A stretch of DNA of 64,000 nucleotides from an uncultured Ruminococcus sp. (GTDB taxonomy: Bacteria; Bacillota; Clostridia; Lachnospirales; Lachnospiraceae), in the NCBI GenBank assembly GCA_904377845.1, contig CAJFGR010000003.1, forward strand, positions 1-64,000. Direction: 5' to 3'. A model generated the notes under the pieces. It did no database searches, had not been told where the DNA came from, and worked only from the letters and a program-made list of their open reading frames with translations. Positions 1-8,894 of this stretch are shown here, piece after piece. Each line of letters opens with the position of its first letter. Within the stretch, counting starts at the first letter, position 1. Made by a program: the position numbers and the translations under genes.

Positions 1-192
1 TTCAGTATGTCTATTTTTCGCATTTCAGATAATATTTACTTTTCAAAGTTCAACGCCAGCGTCTGCTGGCTGTGATCACTCAGGATTCCGAGAGATCATT
101 TATTTGTTACAGGGCAGAAAAACTGCGTGTTCGTTTGGCCTATACGGATATTTTAGCACAAAGACCGTCCGCTTACAATATGCAAGCACGGA

Positions 193-720
193 TCAGCAAA
201 TGGCATCGGCGAGGACAACACTGGCAGCCAGTCCTGCAAAGGTGGCGAGCATGGCTCCGGCCAGAGTATAACGGGAATGTTTTACCTTTGCGGTCATGAA
301 GTAGACACTCATAGTGTAGAAGATCGTCTCAGTACAGCACAGGGAGATGGAGGCGATCAGACCGATTCGGGAATCTGTTCCGAATTCTTTGAAAATGTCC
401 AGAAGAAGTCCGGTGGCGGCGGAGGATGAAAACATCTTTACGACAGTGAGCGGGACCAGCTCTCCGGGAAAACCGATCATTGTGGAAAACTGTCCGATGA
501 CGTCTGAGATAAAGTCCAGAAATCCCGAGGCGCGCAGGATACCTACAGCGGCCATGAGGCCGATCAGTGTGGGCATAAGACGGATTACAGTGAGGAACCC
601 GCTTCTGGCCCCTCTGATAAAAGCCTCATATACATTTACGCCCTTCAGTACTCCGTAGACAACAATGCTCAGTATGATAAAGGGAACGAGATAATCGGAA
701 ATATAGATCAGGATATGCAT
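193..720 (-). CDS. spmB: Spore maturation protein B (SpmB)
   Basis: A 175-residue integral membrane protein of the nucleoside-recognition (Gate) family. SpmA and SpmB act together in the sporulating cell and are needed for full dehydration of the spore core. Hydrophobic segments lie at about residues 8-27, 45-62, 90-105, 120-140 and 150-170, with the family-typical polar stretch around KMFSSSAATG between them. Length fits SpmB (about 175). The start ATG has a GGGG ribosome site 6-7 bases upstream. Its usual partner spmA is not adjacent on the same strand but lies at 2612 on the other strand, so the pair has been split and inverted. A sigma-E-like promoter lies upstream (753-779). Family assignment is confident. 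Confidence 0.9.
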   Translation of the reverse strand: MHILIYISDYLVPFIILSIVVYGVLKGVNVYEAFIRGARSGFLTVIRLMPTLIGLMAAVGILRASGFLDFISDVIGQFSTMIGFPGELVPLTVVKMFSSSAATGLLLDIFKEFGTDSRIGLIASISLCCTETIFYTMSVYFMTAKVKHSRYTLAGAMLATFAGLAASVVLADAIC

Positions 721-752
721 ATAAATCCCCGCGAAAATTTTTGATCTCTATA

Positions 753-802
753 TTTATATGCACTTTTCAGGTGGAATATAGCGGCAGATTATAACATAAG
801 AT
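753..802. promoter_or_regulatory. Back-to-back sigma-E-like promoters for spmB and the DUF885-spmA pair
   Basis: On the plus strand ATA (776-778) is followed after exactly 16 bases by CATAAGAT (795-802), which matches the sigma-E form ATA-N16-CATAnnnT. On the minus strand ATA (779-777) is followed after 16 bases by CATATAAA (760-753), one mismatch from the same form. The two -35 elements overlap. Downstream genes are sporulation genes on both sides, which raises the value of these short matches. No equally good sigma-A promoter was seen here. Confidence 0.6.
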
Positions 803-830
803 GCAGTAACACTGATTCGTGGGAGTTTCT

Positions 831-2603
831 ATGCTTCATATGAATATTTCTTACATAAAATCCACTTATAAAAATCGAAAGAAATATATAAATTTACTTA
901 TGGCGGCGAGTGTAACAGGAATAGTACTGTTGTCAGCGTGCACTCCTGAAATCTCTCAAGATCAGAATGCGGATTTTAATGCTTATACGCATGAATTGTT
1001 CTGCAGTGAGGTATCATCCGATACAATAAATCTGCATTATACACTCAGAAATCCGGAAGATTACGGAATAGCCGAGCCGGAAGTAAGTCTCGGGAGCTTT
1101 GAAGCAGATCCTGATGCGGCCAGGGCTTCGGCGGAAAATATGAGAAGTTCCCTTCAGCAGTTCTCACGTGAGGAACTGAACCTGCAGAACAGGATTACGT
1201 ATGACATTCTTGATTATCAGATCAAGTCAGCCGAGAGAAGTTCAGATTACCTTCTGTACGAAGAACCGCTGGGACTTGTAAGCGGTGTGCAGACTCAGTT
1301 CCCTGTGATTTTATCAGAATACCGGTTTTACGACCGGCAGGACGTAGAGAATTATCTTGAACTCATGGAGATGACAGGAGATTACTTTGACAGTCTGATA
1401 AAATTTGAGCGGGAGAAAGCAGAGGCGGGGCTGTTTATGGCGGATTACGCACTGGATACGGTTATGGAACAGTGCAGGGCTTTTCTCGATATGGGAGATG
1501 GAAACTATTTGTATTCAACATTTGCAGACCGCATTGAAGATGTAAATGAGTTGACTAAAGAAGAAAAAAGTGACTACATACAGGATAATGCGCTGGCTGT
1601 CAGTGACTGTATCTATCCAGCATACGAAAAACTGATCGCTGCTATGGAGGAGCTCAGGGGAAGGGGGAAGAACGACAAAGGTCTTGCATATCTGCCGGGA
1701 GGAGTAGATTACTATGAGATAACTGTGCGCAGGCAGACCGGGTCGGACCGGTCGGTGGAGGAAATGGAAGATCTGACCCGCAGGCAGATGACGGATGATC
1801 TGGAAGCGATGGAACAGGTGCTTGGAATTACAACGGAGAAGGCGCAGGAAGCGGCGGCATCTATGGGAAGAAAGTCGGCGGAAGAGATTCTGGCCAGACT
1901 TCAGGACGGCATAACCGCATCTTTTCCAGAGGCCCCGGATACAGTGCTCGAGGTAAAGTATGTGCCGGAGGAGATGGAAGAACACTTAAGTCCCGCATTT
2001 TACATGATTCCGGCAATCGATAATACAGAGGAGAATGTGATCTATATTAATCAGGCGCAGATGAACGATGATCTGACACTGTTTACGACATTGGCTCATG
2101 AGGGATATCCGGGACATCTTTATCAGACAGTTTATTATGAGAGCACAGATCCGGATCCAATCCGCAGCCTGATGGATTTCGGAGGATATGTGGAGGGCTG
2201 GGCCACCTATGCAGAGATGGGAAGTTATTATCTTACTCCGCTCCCGAAAGAACAGGCAACACTGCTGCAGAAGAACAGCTCCATTATACTCGGACTGTAT
2301 GCTCTTGCCGATATGGGGATTCATTATGACGGATGGAGCCGTATGGATACGGTGGCTTTTTTCAGCAATTACGGGATTACGGATGCAGAAACCATAGAAC
2401 GGATCTACGAGCTTATTATCGGGTCACCGGGCAACTATCTGAAATATTATATCGGTTATGTAGAATTTCTGGAACTTAAGAAGGACTGGGCGGAAGAAAG
2501 GGGCGAGAATTTTTCGCAGAGAGAATTTCATGAGGCCGTGCTTCGAGTGGGACCGGCGCCTTTTAAAATCGTAGAAGACTATATGTGGGAAACAGGAGAG
2601 TGA
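831..2603 (+). CDS. DUF885 family lipoprotein, putative metallopeptidase
   Basis: A 590-residue protein with an N-terminal signal segment ending in a lipobox (VLLSAC), so it is predicted to be a lipoprotein on the outer face of the membrane. The second half carries AHEGYPGH, the zinc-site signature of DUF885, and a downstream glycine/tryptophan-rich EGWATYAE segment, both typical of this family of predicted peptidases. Substrate is unknown. The chosen ATG has GGGAG five bases upstream; an upstream in-frame GTG at 819 lies before that site. It ends 8 bases before spmA, whose ribosome site lies within its last codons, so the two are co-transcribed. The sigma-E-like promoter upstream suggests a role in sporulation; that is inference. 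Confidence 0.85.
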   Translation: MLHMNISYIKSTYKNRKKYINLLMAASVTGIVLLSACTPEISQDQNADFNAYTHELFCSEVSSDTINLHYTLRNPEDYGIAEPEVSLGSFEADPDAARASAENMRSSLQQFSREELNLQNRITYDILDYQIKSAERSSDYLLYEEPLGLVSGVQTQFPVILSEYRFYDRQDVENYLELMEMTGDYFDSLIKFEREKAEAGLFMADYALDTVMEQCRAFLDMGDGNYLYSTFADRIEDVNELTKEEKSDYIQDNALAVSDCIYPAYEKLIAAMEELRGRGKNDKGLAYLPGGVDYYEITVRRQTGSDRSVEEMEDLTRRQMTDDLEAMEQVLGITTEKAQEAAASMGRKSAEEILARLQDGITASFPEAPDTVLEVKYVPEEMEEHLSPAFYMIPAIDNTEENVIYINQAQMNDDLTLFTTLAHEGYPGHLYQTVYYESTDPDPIRSLMDFGGYVEGWATYAEMGSYYLTPLPKEQATLLQKNSSIILGLYALADMGIHYDGWSRMDTVAFFSNYGITDAETIERIYELIIGSPGNYLKYYIGYVEFLELKKDWAEERGENFSQREFHEAVLRVGPAPFKIVEDYMWETGE

Positions 2604-2611
2604 CAGATGAT

Positions 2612-3253
2612 ATGCTGAATTATCTGTGGGCAGGAATGATTCTTGCCGGAATTATATTCGGAGCTTTTAATGGGAAAATGCAGGATATTACCAATGCCGC
2701 GCTGGATTCATCCAAAGAAGCGGTTACACTTTGCATAACGATGATCGGCGTAATGGCATTCTGGACAGGGATTATGGAGATCGCGTCCCGTGCGGGGATT
2801 ATACAGGCGGCTTCCCGCAAAATGCGGCCGCTGCTCAGATTTTTATTCCCTAATCTTCCGGAGGGACATAAAGCAGGGGAACATATTTCTACCAACTTTA
2901 TTGCAAATTTTCTGGGGCTCGGCTGGGCGGCAACGCCCGCCGGTCTAAAGGCAATGGAAGAACTTGGTAAACTTGAGGAAGAGAGAAGAAATAATAAAAT
3001 TTCTAATCTGGGAAGAAAAAGAGGTGTTGCAAGTAATGAGATGTGTACCTTCCTGATTATAAATATATCATCGCTGCAGCTCATTCCCGTGAATGTGATT
3101 GCCTACCGCAGTCAGTACGGCAGCGTAAATCCGGCGGGGATAATAGGGGCCGGAATTGCTGCAACGGCAGTGAGCACGGGAGTGGCAGTAATTTTCTGTA
3201 AACTGATGGACAGAAAAAAAGAAAGTACCCGTAATCGAAAGAATTTTCTGTAG
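2612..3253 (+). CDS. spmA: Spore maturation protein A (SpmA)
   Basis: A 213-residue membrane protein beginning MLNYLWAGMILAG, the classic SpmA N-terminus. It is the partner of SpmB in spore core dehydration. Hydrophobic helices alternate with the conserved THEIST-like HISTNFIANFLGLGWAATPAG region at about residues 90-110 that marks the nucleoside-recognition family. An earlier GTG at 2585 is in frame, but the GGAGAG site at 2595-2600 fits the ATG at 2612 and the protein then starts as its relatives do. It follows the DUF885 lipoprotein by 8 bases. The separation from spmB, with inversion, is unusual because the two genes normally form spmAB. Confidence 0.9.
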   Translation: MLNYLWAGMILAGIIFGAFNGKMQDITNAALDSSKEAVTLCITMIGVMAFWTGIMEIASRAGIIQAASRKMRPLLRFLFPNLPEGHKAGEHISTNFIANFLGLGWAATPAGLKAMEELGKLEEERRNNKISNLGRKRGVASNEMCTFLIINISSLQLIPVNVIAYRSQYGSVNPAGIIGAGIAATAVSTGVAVIFCKLMDRKKESTRNRKNFL

Positions 3254-3322
3254 CAGCCGCGGTATGAAAAATGCTACAATTATGGAACAGAAGAATGAAA
3301 ATACAAGACGGAGGTACAAGTT

Positions 3323-4285
3323 GTGAAAACAAAAATTACGATTCCTGATACAGATCTTACATTTCATCCGCTGGGGCTCGGCACAGTCAATGCCGGCCTT
3401 GCGTGGGACGGCGCGGACGCAGACAGAATTTTTGATACATTTCTGGATATGGGAGGAAGTCTGATCGACACGGCCCACGTTTATTCCGACTGGGTGAAAC
3501 CGGAGCGGGCAAGGAGTGAAAGAGCGATAGGCGACTGGCTGCAGCGAAGCGGTAAGAGAAATCATATAGTACTTGTCACAAAAGGGGGACATCCGGATAT
3601 GACATCAGAGCATCCGGATACACATATCAGCAGAATGAAGAAAGAAGATATGGGATCCGATCTGGAGTCATCCCTCAGGCAGTTGCGAACAGATCATATC
3701 GATATATATTTTTACCACCGGGACGATGTAAATCAGCCGGTGGAGGAGCTGGTCGAGGTGATGGAAGAATTCCGGCGCCAGGGGAAAATTCGTTATTACG
3801 GGTGCTCCAACTGGACGACTTCCAGAATGAAAGCCGCTGACCGGTACTGCCGGGAGAAAGGATACAGGGGTTTTATTGCCAATCAGGCGCTTCTGAATCT
3901 CGGGTATAAATACATGAATCCGCTGGACGATGACACACTTGTGTATGCAGACAGCCAGATGCAGCAGTACCATCGGGAAAATAAAGGTAATCTGCTGATG
4001 CCATATATGGGAGTATGCAGCGGATTTTTCCATAAATATGCAGCAGGCGGAGCAGATGCGGTGAAAGGCAGTCCGTATTATACGGAGGGCAATCTGAAAA
4101 CAGCGGAGCGGGTAAAAGAGCTCTGCGAAAAATATAATGCAACCGTGACTCAGGCTGTTCTCGGATTCTTCGGACAGCAGGATTTCGACTGCGCGCCGCT
4201 GTACGGCCCGAAAAATGCAGAACAGGTCAGGGAAGCTATGAAGACATTTGAAATTCCTTTCTGCAGAGATGATTATGAGATATAG
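3323..4285 (+). CDS. Aldo/keto reductase
   Basis: A 320-residue TIM-barrel oxidoreductase of the aldo/keto reductase superfamily, expected to use NAD(P)H on an aldehyde or ketone. The catalytic set can be seen: Asp and Tyr in LIDTAHVYSDW (about residues 48-58), Lys in VLVTKGG (about 92) and His in IYFYHRDD (about 130). The start is GTG, preceded by GGAGG eight bases upstream. Substrate cannot be read from the sequence. It ends convergently with the K+ channel gene, two bases apart; an 8-bp inverted repeat (4277-4296) covers both stop codons but has no T-tract, so it is at best a weak shared terminator. Confidence 0.85.
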   Translation: MKTKITIPDTDLTFHPLGLGTVNAGLAWDGADADRIFDTFLDMGGSLIDTAHVYSDWVKPERARSERAIGDWLQRSGKRNHIVLVTKGGHPDMTSEHPDTHISRMKKEDMGSDLESSLRQLRTDHIDIYFYHRDDVNQPVEELVEVMEEFRRQGKIRYYGCSNWTTSRMKAADRYCREKGYRGFIANQALLNLGYKYMNPLDDDTLVYADSQMQQYHRENKGNLLMPYMGVCSGFFHKYAAGGADAVKGSPYYTEGNLKTAERVKELCEKYNATVTQAVLGFFGQQDFDCAPLYGPKNAEQVREAMKTFEIPFCRDDYEI

Positions 4286-4287
4286 GT

Positions 4288-5496
4288 TTATATCTCTATC
4301 TCTGTAACATTTGCGATTCGCATTTCCGAATACAGGATTACCATATCGCCCTCCCGCAGGATCAGATTGCCGTTCGGGATCATAACTTTCTCTTTCCGTT
4401 TTACAAGTACAATGACGGAATGCCTTGAGATATCCAGATCCCGGATTTTCTGTCCGTTCCAGGGATTATTCTTCTGAAGGATAATTTCTTTAAGTCGGAT
4501 GTGGTCTTTGTCACTGAAGGATTCAGCTGCAAGTACCATGACATCGTCCTGCCGGAGAATAAAGCTGCCGTGGGGGACGAGAGCACGGTGATTGCGCTGT
4601 ACAACAGCCACAATGACGCGTTCGGGAAGGTGAAGCTGGGCTATGCTTCTGTTTACCCACGGATCCCGGGCTGTAAGGTGGATCTTGATAAAATGTACGT
4701 CGGCTTCCCGGCCGTATTCTGCCATACGTTTGATGCGGGAATACTGGTCGACAAAGCCGGCGGATATGATACCGGTAGGGATGGCTACCATGCCTACGCC
4801 GAGAAAAGTAATGAAAATGCCGAACAGTTTCCCCAGTGTTGTGATCGGATAGATGTCTCCGTATCCAACCGTGAGCAGGGTAGAGGCAGACCACCAGATA
4901 CCGGAGAACGCATTAGTAAATACTTCCGGCTGTGCTTCGTGTTCCAGACTGTACATACACAGGCTGGAGGCCAGCATGAGAATGAGGATCGTAAATACAG
5001 AAGAAAAAAGCTGCTGTCTCTTGCTGTTGAGCACCTCTGTAATCAGTTTTAGAGAGTCATAATATGCATTGATCCGGAACAGGCGGAAGATGCGCATGAC
5101 TCTCAGCATACGGAACGCCACGGCTCCTGAAGGAAAGAAAAACGGCAGATAATATGGAAGGAATGAGAGCATATCTATAATCCCGGTGAATGAGAGCACA
5201 TATTTCCGTACAGCTCCCGAGCCCCGGGACTCCGGATACATATATTTGGCTGTCCACAGTCTGAGAATGTAATCGAAACAGAACAGCGCCACCGTAATAT
5301 TCTCGACTACGATCAGAAGGTCACCGTATTCTGTCCTGTATGTATCGTAAGTATACATAATACTGACTGTCAGGTTCAGAATAATCGTGATAAGATAGAT
5401 GAAATCATAGACTCTTGCTGCATGATCGATCCCTGACCGTACCTCGAGAATCTCGTAGGTGCGGTATCTGATATGCTCTATTTTCCTGCTATTCAT
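4288..5496 (-). CDS. Voltage-gated-type potassium channel with two C-terminal TrkA-C/RCK-C domains
   Basis: A 402-residue membrane channel. Six transmembrane segments precede residue 250; an S4-like segment has arginines every third residue (R129, R132, R135, R138, R141), and the pore carries the K+ selectivity filter TVGYGD (209-214). Two tandem TrkA-C-like domains follow at about 280-335 and 345-395; in other Firmicutes such domains bind c-di-AMP or other ligands, which is only a suggestion here. The start at 5496 was chosen because GGGGGA lies 8 bases upstream; an ATG 12 codons earlier lacks a ribosome site. The voltage-sensor plus cytosolic regulatory-domain plan is Kch/Kv-like. Confidence 0.9.
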   Translation of the reverse strand: MNSRKIEHIRYRTYEILEVRSGIDHAARVYDFIYLITIILNLTVSIMYTYDTYRTEYGDLLIVVENITVALFCFDYILRLWTAKYMYPESRGSGAVRKYVLSFTGIIDMLSFLPYYLPFFFPSGAVAFRMLRVMRIFRLFRINAYYDSLKLITEVLNSKRQQLFSSVFTILILMLASSLCMYSLEHEAQPEVFTNAFSGIWWSASTLLTVGYGDIYPITTLGKLFGIFITFLGVGMVAIPTGIISAGFVDQYSRIKRMAEYGREADVHFIKIHLTARDPWVNRSIAQLHLPERVIVAVVQRNHRALVPHGSFILRQDDVMVLAAESFSDKDHIRLKEIILQKNNPWNGQKIRDLDISRHSVIVLVKRKEKVMIPNGNLILREGDMVILYSEMRIANVTEIEI

Positions 5497-5524
5497 TACA
5501 CGTGCTTCCCCCTTTATAAAATAA

Positions 5525-5561
5525 GGCTGCACATCAATCCAGAATGTAATGATGTACAGCC
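5525..5561 (-). terminator. Intrinsic terminator after purC
   Basis: A 12-base stem with one mismatch (arms 5550-5561 and 5525-5536) followed on the minus strand by TTATTTTA. It lies just beyond the purC stop codon and before the K+ channel start. Confidence 0.6.
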
Positions 5562-5589
5562 CCGACGGTCATGCTCTTGCTGTGGTGGT

Positions 5590-6453
5590 CTACTGCAGTT
5601 TCTTTCCTGTCAGCATCTCGTAGCTCTGCAGGTATTTATTGATTGTTTTCTCAACGATATCGTCCGGCAGTGTCCAGTCGTTGTCCGGATTGGCTTTCAG
5701 CCAGTCGCGTGCAAACTGCTTGTCAAAGGACGGCTGAGAGTGCCCAGGCTCATATCCGTCAGCCGGCCAGAAGCGTGAGCTGTCCGGTGTAAGCATCTCA
5801 TCTCCCAGGACGATATTTCCGTTTTCATCCAGACCGAACTCGAACTTTGTATCCGCAATAATAATGCCGCGGCTCAGCGCGTAGTCAGCGCATTTCTTGT
5901 AAAGCGCGATTGTGTAATCACGGAGTTTCTGCGCGTATTCTTCACCTTTGCCGGGGAATGCCTTTTCAAGATGCTCGATGCTCTGTTCGTAGGAAATGTT
6001 TTCGTCGTGGTCGCCGATCTCTGCCTTAGTAGACGGTGTGTAGATCGGTTCCGGGAGCTTGTCGGATTCTTTTAATCCTTCCGGAAGTCTGATCCCGCAT
6101 ACTGTGCCGTCTTTCTGGTAGCTTGCCCAGCCGCTTCCTGTTATGTAGCCGCGGACGATGCATTCTACCGGGAGCATCTGAAGCTTGCGGCACATCATGC
6201 TGTTTCCGTCAAACTGCGGCTGGCGGAAGAACTCCGGCATCTCATTTACATCTGTTGTGATCATATGGTTCGGAAGAATATCCTGTGTCATCTCAAACCA
6301 GAATTTGGACATCTGTGTCAGGACAGTTCCTTTCTTTGTAATTGTGTTCTTAAGGATCACATCAAAGCAGCTGATGCGGTCTGTGGCTACAAGAATCAGG
6401 CTGTCGCCGTTATCATAGATCTCGCGTACTTTACCTTCTTTGATTGGTTTCAT
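5590..6453 (-). CDS. purC: Phosphoribosylaminoimidazole-succinocarboxamide synthase (SAICAR synthetase)
   Basis: A 287-residue ATP-dependent ligase that joins CAIR and aspartate in step 8 of de novo purine synthesis. The N-terminus KEGKVREIYDNG and the DRISCFD, VRGYITGSGW and DTKFEFGL segments are signatures of PurC. The ATG at 6453 has GAGG eight bases upstream; the ATG eight codons earlier at 6477 has no ribosome site. The gene stands alone here, away from other pur genes, and is divergent from nagZ. It is longer than the ~240-residue B. subtilis type and closer to the ~290-residue form seen in many Clostridia. Confidence 0.95.
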   Translation of the reverse strand: MKPIKEGKVREIYDNGDSLILVATDRISCFDVILKNTITKKGTVLTQMSKFWFEMTQDILPNHMITTDVNEMPEFFRQPQFDGNSMMCRKLQMLPVECIVRGYITGSGWASYQKDGTVCGIRLPEGLKESDKLPEPIYTPSTKAEIGDHDENISYEQSIEHLEKAFPGKGEEYAQKLRDYTIALYKKCADYALSRGIIIADTKFEFGLDENGNIVLGDEMLTPDSSRFWPADGYEPGHSQPSFDKQFARDWLKANPDNDWTLPDDIVEKTINKYLQSYEMLTGKKLQ

Positions 6454-6637
6454 GTCATACACCTCGTCAATTTTCATAATTTAGCGGTTTCATGCGCCGG
6501 TTAAAAGTTCTCTGTTGATGAAGAAGAAACTTCTATATATAAGAGTAGACAAAACAGAGGGAAAATACAAGTGTTTTATTCATTATAAGTATTGATTATG
6601 AGTTATAAGTAAAAAAGCGGCGGATAAGGATAAAGTA

Positions 6638-6646
6638 TGATATAAT
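6638..6646 (+). promoter_or_regulatory. Extended -10 promoter for nagZ
   Basis: TG-A-TATAAT is an extended -10 element; no good -35 box is present at the usual distance, as is normal for this class. It lies 65 bases before the nagZ start. Confidence 0.55.
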
Positions 6647-6710
6647 CTATAGGGTTACAGTGAAAATCTACGGGAGAATCGCTGAAATTGTAATATGAAA
6701 GGAAAAGGCG

Positions 6711-8066
6711 ATGAATCAGCATCAAAACGGACACAGACGAGGTGAATATACGGATGTTCGAAGAAAATACATCCTTGGCGGTATTGCCGCTGTTCTGATT
6801 ATTATTGCCACAATTGCTGCAGTATTCTGGATATTTCATACGGATAAGAATCGCAGCAGCGCAGATATGCAGAAACAATCTGCTTCAGAACAGGATACAC
6901 AGCTGCAGCACGGAGAAGATGAGAACAAACAGACACAGACATCAGAACAGGACAATGAAGCAGACTGGGAACAGGATAATCAGGATGAAACGGCAGCCGG
7001 AGCGACAGACAGCGCAGAAGCACGGATTGAGGAACTAATGAACTCTATGACGCTTGAAGAGAAAGTATGCCAGCTCTTTATGATTACCCCTGAAGCGCTT
7101 ACCGGTGTGGGAACCGTGACGCAGGCGGGAACATCGACACAGGCTGCGATTAATCAGTATCCTGTAGGCGGGCTCATTTATTTTTCACAGAATCTCCAGA
7201 ATCCTGACCAGACAAGAACCATGCTTTCAAATACCCGCCGGTATGCAGAGGAAAGAACAGGTTTCCCTGTCTTTCTGTCGGTTGACGAAGAGGGCGGTCA
7301 GGTGGCACGTGTGGGCAGCAATTCCGCATTTGGAGTGGAAAAGATTGGAAATATGAGCGACGTTGGCAGCAGAGGAGACACACAGGAAGCATATAATATC
7401 GGAAGTACAATCGGTGCATATCTGAAGGATCTCGGATTTAATATGGATGCCGCACCGGATACGGATGTGCTCACCAATCCGGAAAACCAGGTGGTGAAAT
7501 ACCGCTCTTTCGGATCGGATCCTCAGCTTGTGACTGATATGGCCGCATCAGAACTTAAGGGACTGAATGATCAGGGCATCATCGGTATGTACAAGCATTT
7601 CCCGGGACACGGAGGAACAACCGCAGATTCCCATGAGGGATACGCATACGTGGATGATACGCTGGAAGAACTGAAAAACGGTGCCCTGATCCCGTTTCAG
7701 AACGGGATCGATAACGGAATACAGGTGATCATGGTCAGCCATATTTCCTGCCCGAATGTTACGGGAGATAATACGCCGGCCACTCTGTCGAAGATGATGA
7801 TTACGGATATATTGAGAAATGACATGGGATTTGACGGGATGGTCATTACAGATGCTCTCAATATGGGGGCTGTTACGGCACAGTACCGTTCTGCCGATGC
7901 GGCGGTTGCAGCAATAAATGCCGGCGTGGATATGCTGCTCATGCCGGAGGATTTCCAGAGCGCATATCAGGGAGTGCTGGGCGCAGTGCAGAACGGCACG
8001 TTGACAGAAGAACGCATTGATGAGTCTGTGCGCCGGATTCTGAAAGTAAAACTTGCAATGGAATAA
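6711..8066 (+). CDS. nagZ: Glycoside hydrolase family 3 beta-N-acetylhexosaminidase (NagZ-type)
   Basis: A 451-residue exo-enzyme that removes N-acetylglucosamine from muropeptides or other glycans. A single hydrophobic segment at about residues 24-45 anchors or exports it, followed by an acidic, glutamine-rich linker to about residue 100. The GH3 domain shows KHFPGHGGTTADSH with the Asp-His acid/base pair (D306, H308) characteristic of NagZ, and the nucleophile D381 in VITDALNMGA. The C-terminal second domain of many GH3 enzymes is absent, which is usual for NagZ. It heads a same-strand run with tatD and rsmA. The extracellular location suggests cell-wall turnover or host glycan use; the substrate is inferred. 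Confidence 0.9.
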   Translation: MNQHQNGHRRGEYTDVRRKYILGGIAAVLIIIATIAAVFWIFHTDKNRSSADMQKQSASEQDTQLQHGEDENKQTQTSEQDNEADWEQDNQDETAAGATDSAEARIEELMNSMTLEEKVCQLFMITPEALTGVGTVTQAGTSTQAAINQYPVGGLIYFSQNLQNPDQTRTMLSNTRRYAEERTGFPVFLSVDEEGGQVARVGSNSAFGVEKIGNMSDVGSRGDTQEAYNIGSTIGAYLKDLGFNMDAAPDTDVLTNPENQVVKYRSFGSDPQLVTDMAASELKGLNDQGIIGMYKHFPGHGGTTADSHEGYAYVDDTLEELKNGALIPFQNGIDNGIQVIMVSHISCPNVTGDNTPATLSKMMITDILRNDMGFDGMVITDALNMGAVTAQYRSADAAVAAINAGVDMLLMPEDFQSAYQGVLGAVQNGTLTEERIDESVRRILKVKLAME

Positions 8067-8111
8067 AAGAAAATAATTCATCGCATTATTATGAATAAAG
8101 AGGAGCAGAAA

Positions 8112-8873
8112 ATGATAATTGATACACACGCGCATTATGATGACAGTCAGTTTGATACCGACAGGGATGAGCTGCTCGGAAGCATGGCAGCAGGGGAAAT
8201 CGGCCTGATCGTTGATGCAGGTTCCACTCTTGAGTCATGGGGAAAGATACAGAAACTGACGGAGGAGTATCCTTTTATATATGGGGCCATCGGTATCCAT
8301 CCCGATGAGGTGGGCACGCTGACAGAAGAGCATATGTCTGAGATGGAGCAGCTGTTGGATCTTGATAAGATTGTGGCAGTCGGGGAGATCGGCCTTGATT
8401 ACTACTGGGATAACGAGAGTCACGATATACAGAAGAAGTGGTTCATACGCCAGCTTGAAACCGCACGGAAGAAAGATATGCCCGTAATCATACACAGCAG
8501 GGAAGCAGCTGCGGATACGATGGACATTATGCGGGAATATGCGGCGGGAATGCGGGCTGTGATTCATTGCTATTCCTATTCTGTGGAGATGGCGAAAGAA
8601 TATGTAAAGATGGGGTACTATATCGGTATCGGCGGCGTAGTCACTTTTAAAAATGCAAAGAAACTGAAAAATGTTGTTGAAACAATCCCGCTCACGTCCA
8701 TAGTGCTGGAAACGGACTGCCCGTATCTTGCGCCGGAGCCGTTCCGCGGGAAGAGAAATTCCTCTCTTTATCTGCCGTATGTAGCAGAGAAGATCGCAGA
8801 ACTCAAAGGAGTGAGTGCGGAAGAGGTCATCAGGCAGACGGAAGAAAACAGCAGGAAGCTGTATGGACTGTAA
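8112..8873 (+). CDS. tatD: TatD family metal-dependent hydrolase/deoxyribonuclease
   Basis: A 253-residue TIM-barrel metallohydrolase. It begins MIIDTHAHYDD, with the HxH metal ligands, and carries the family segments GEIGLDYYW, IHSREA, HCYSYS and LETDCPYLAPEPFRGKRN. TatD enzymes are 3'-5' DNases or related phosphodiesterases. The ATG at 8112 has AGGAG six bases upstream; the ATG seven codons earlier has none. It lies between nagZ and rsmA; TatD next to rsmA (ksgA) is a common arrangement in Firmicutes, which supports co-transcription. Confidence 0.92.
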   Translation: MIIDTHAHYDDSQFDTDRDELLGSMAAGEIGLIVDAGSTLESWGKIQKLTEEYPFIYGAIGIHPDEVGTLTEEHMSEMEQLLDLDKIVAVGEIGLDYYWDNESHDIQKKWFIRQLETARKKDMPVIIHSREAAADTMDIMREYAAGMRAVIHCYSYSVEMAKEYVKMGYYIGIGGVVTFKNAKKLKNVVETIPLTSIVLETDCPYLAPEPFRGKRNSSLYLPYVAEKIAELKGVSAEEVIRQTEENSRKLYGL

Positions 8874-8894
8874 ATTATTTTGAAGGAGAAGTGT

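Noticed and set aside
1-192. Open frame at 72-299 and a short GCCAGC/GCTGGC hairpin near 55-70 as a gene or terminator
   Set aside because: The frame overlaps spmB antisense and has no ribosome site or family features; the hairpin has only six base pairs and no T-tract on the spmB side.
1515-1985. Long antisense open frames inside DUF885, citrate synthase, speA, ftsH and other genes
   Set aside because: They mirror strongly coding plus-strand genes, lack ribosome sites and encode His/Cys/Arg-rich low-quality sequences.
4277-4296. Inverted repeat across the stop codons of the reductase and the K+ channel as a bidirectional terminator
   Set aside because: AT-rich 8-bp stem without T-tracts; mentioned only as a weak possibility.
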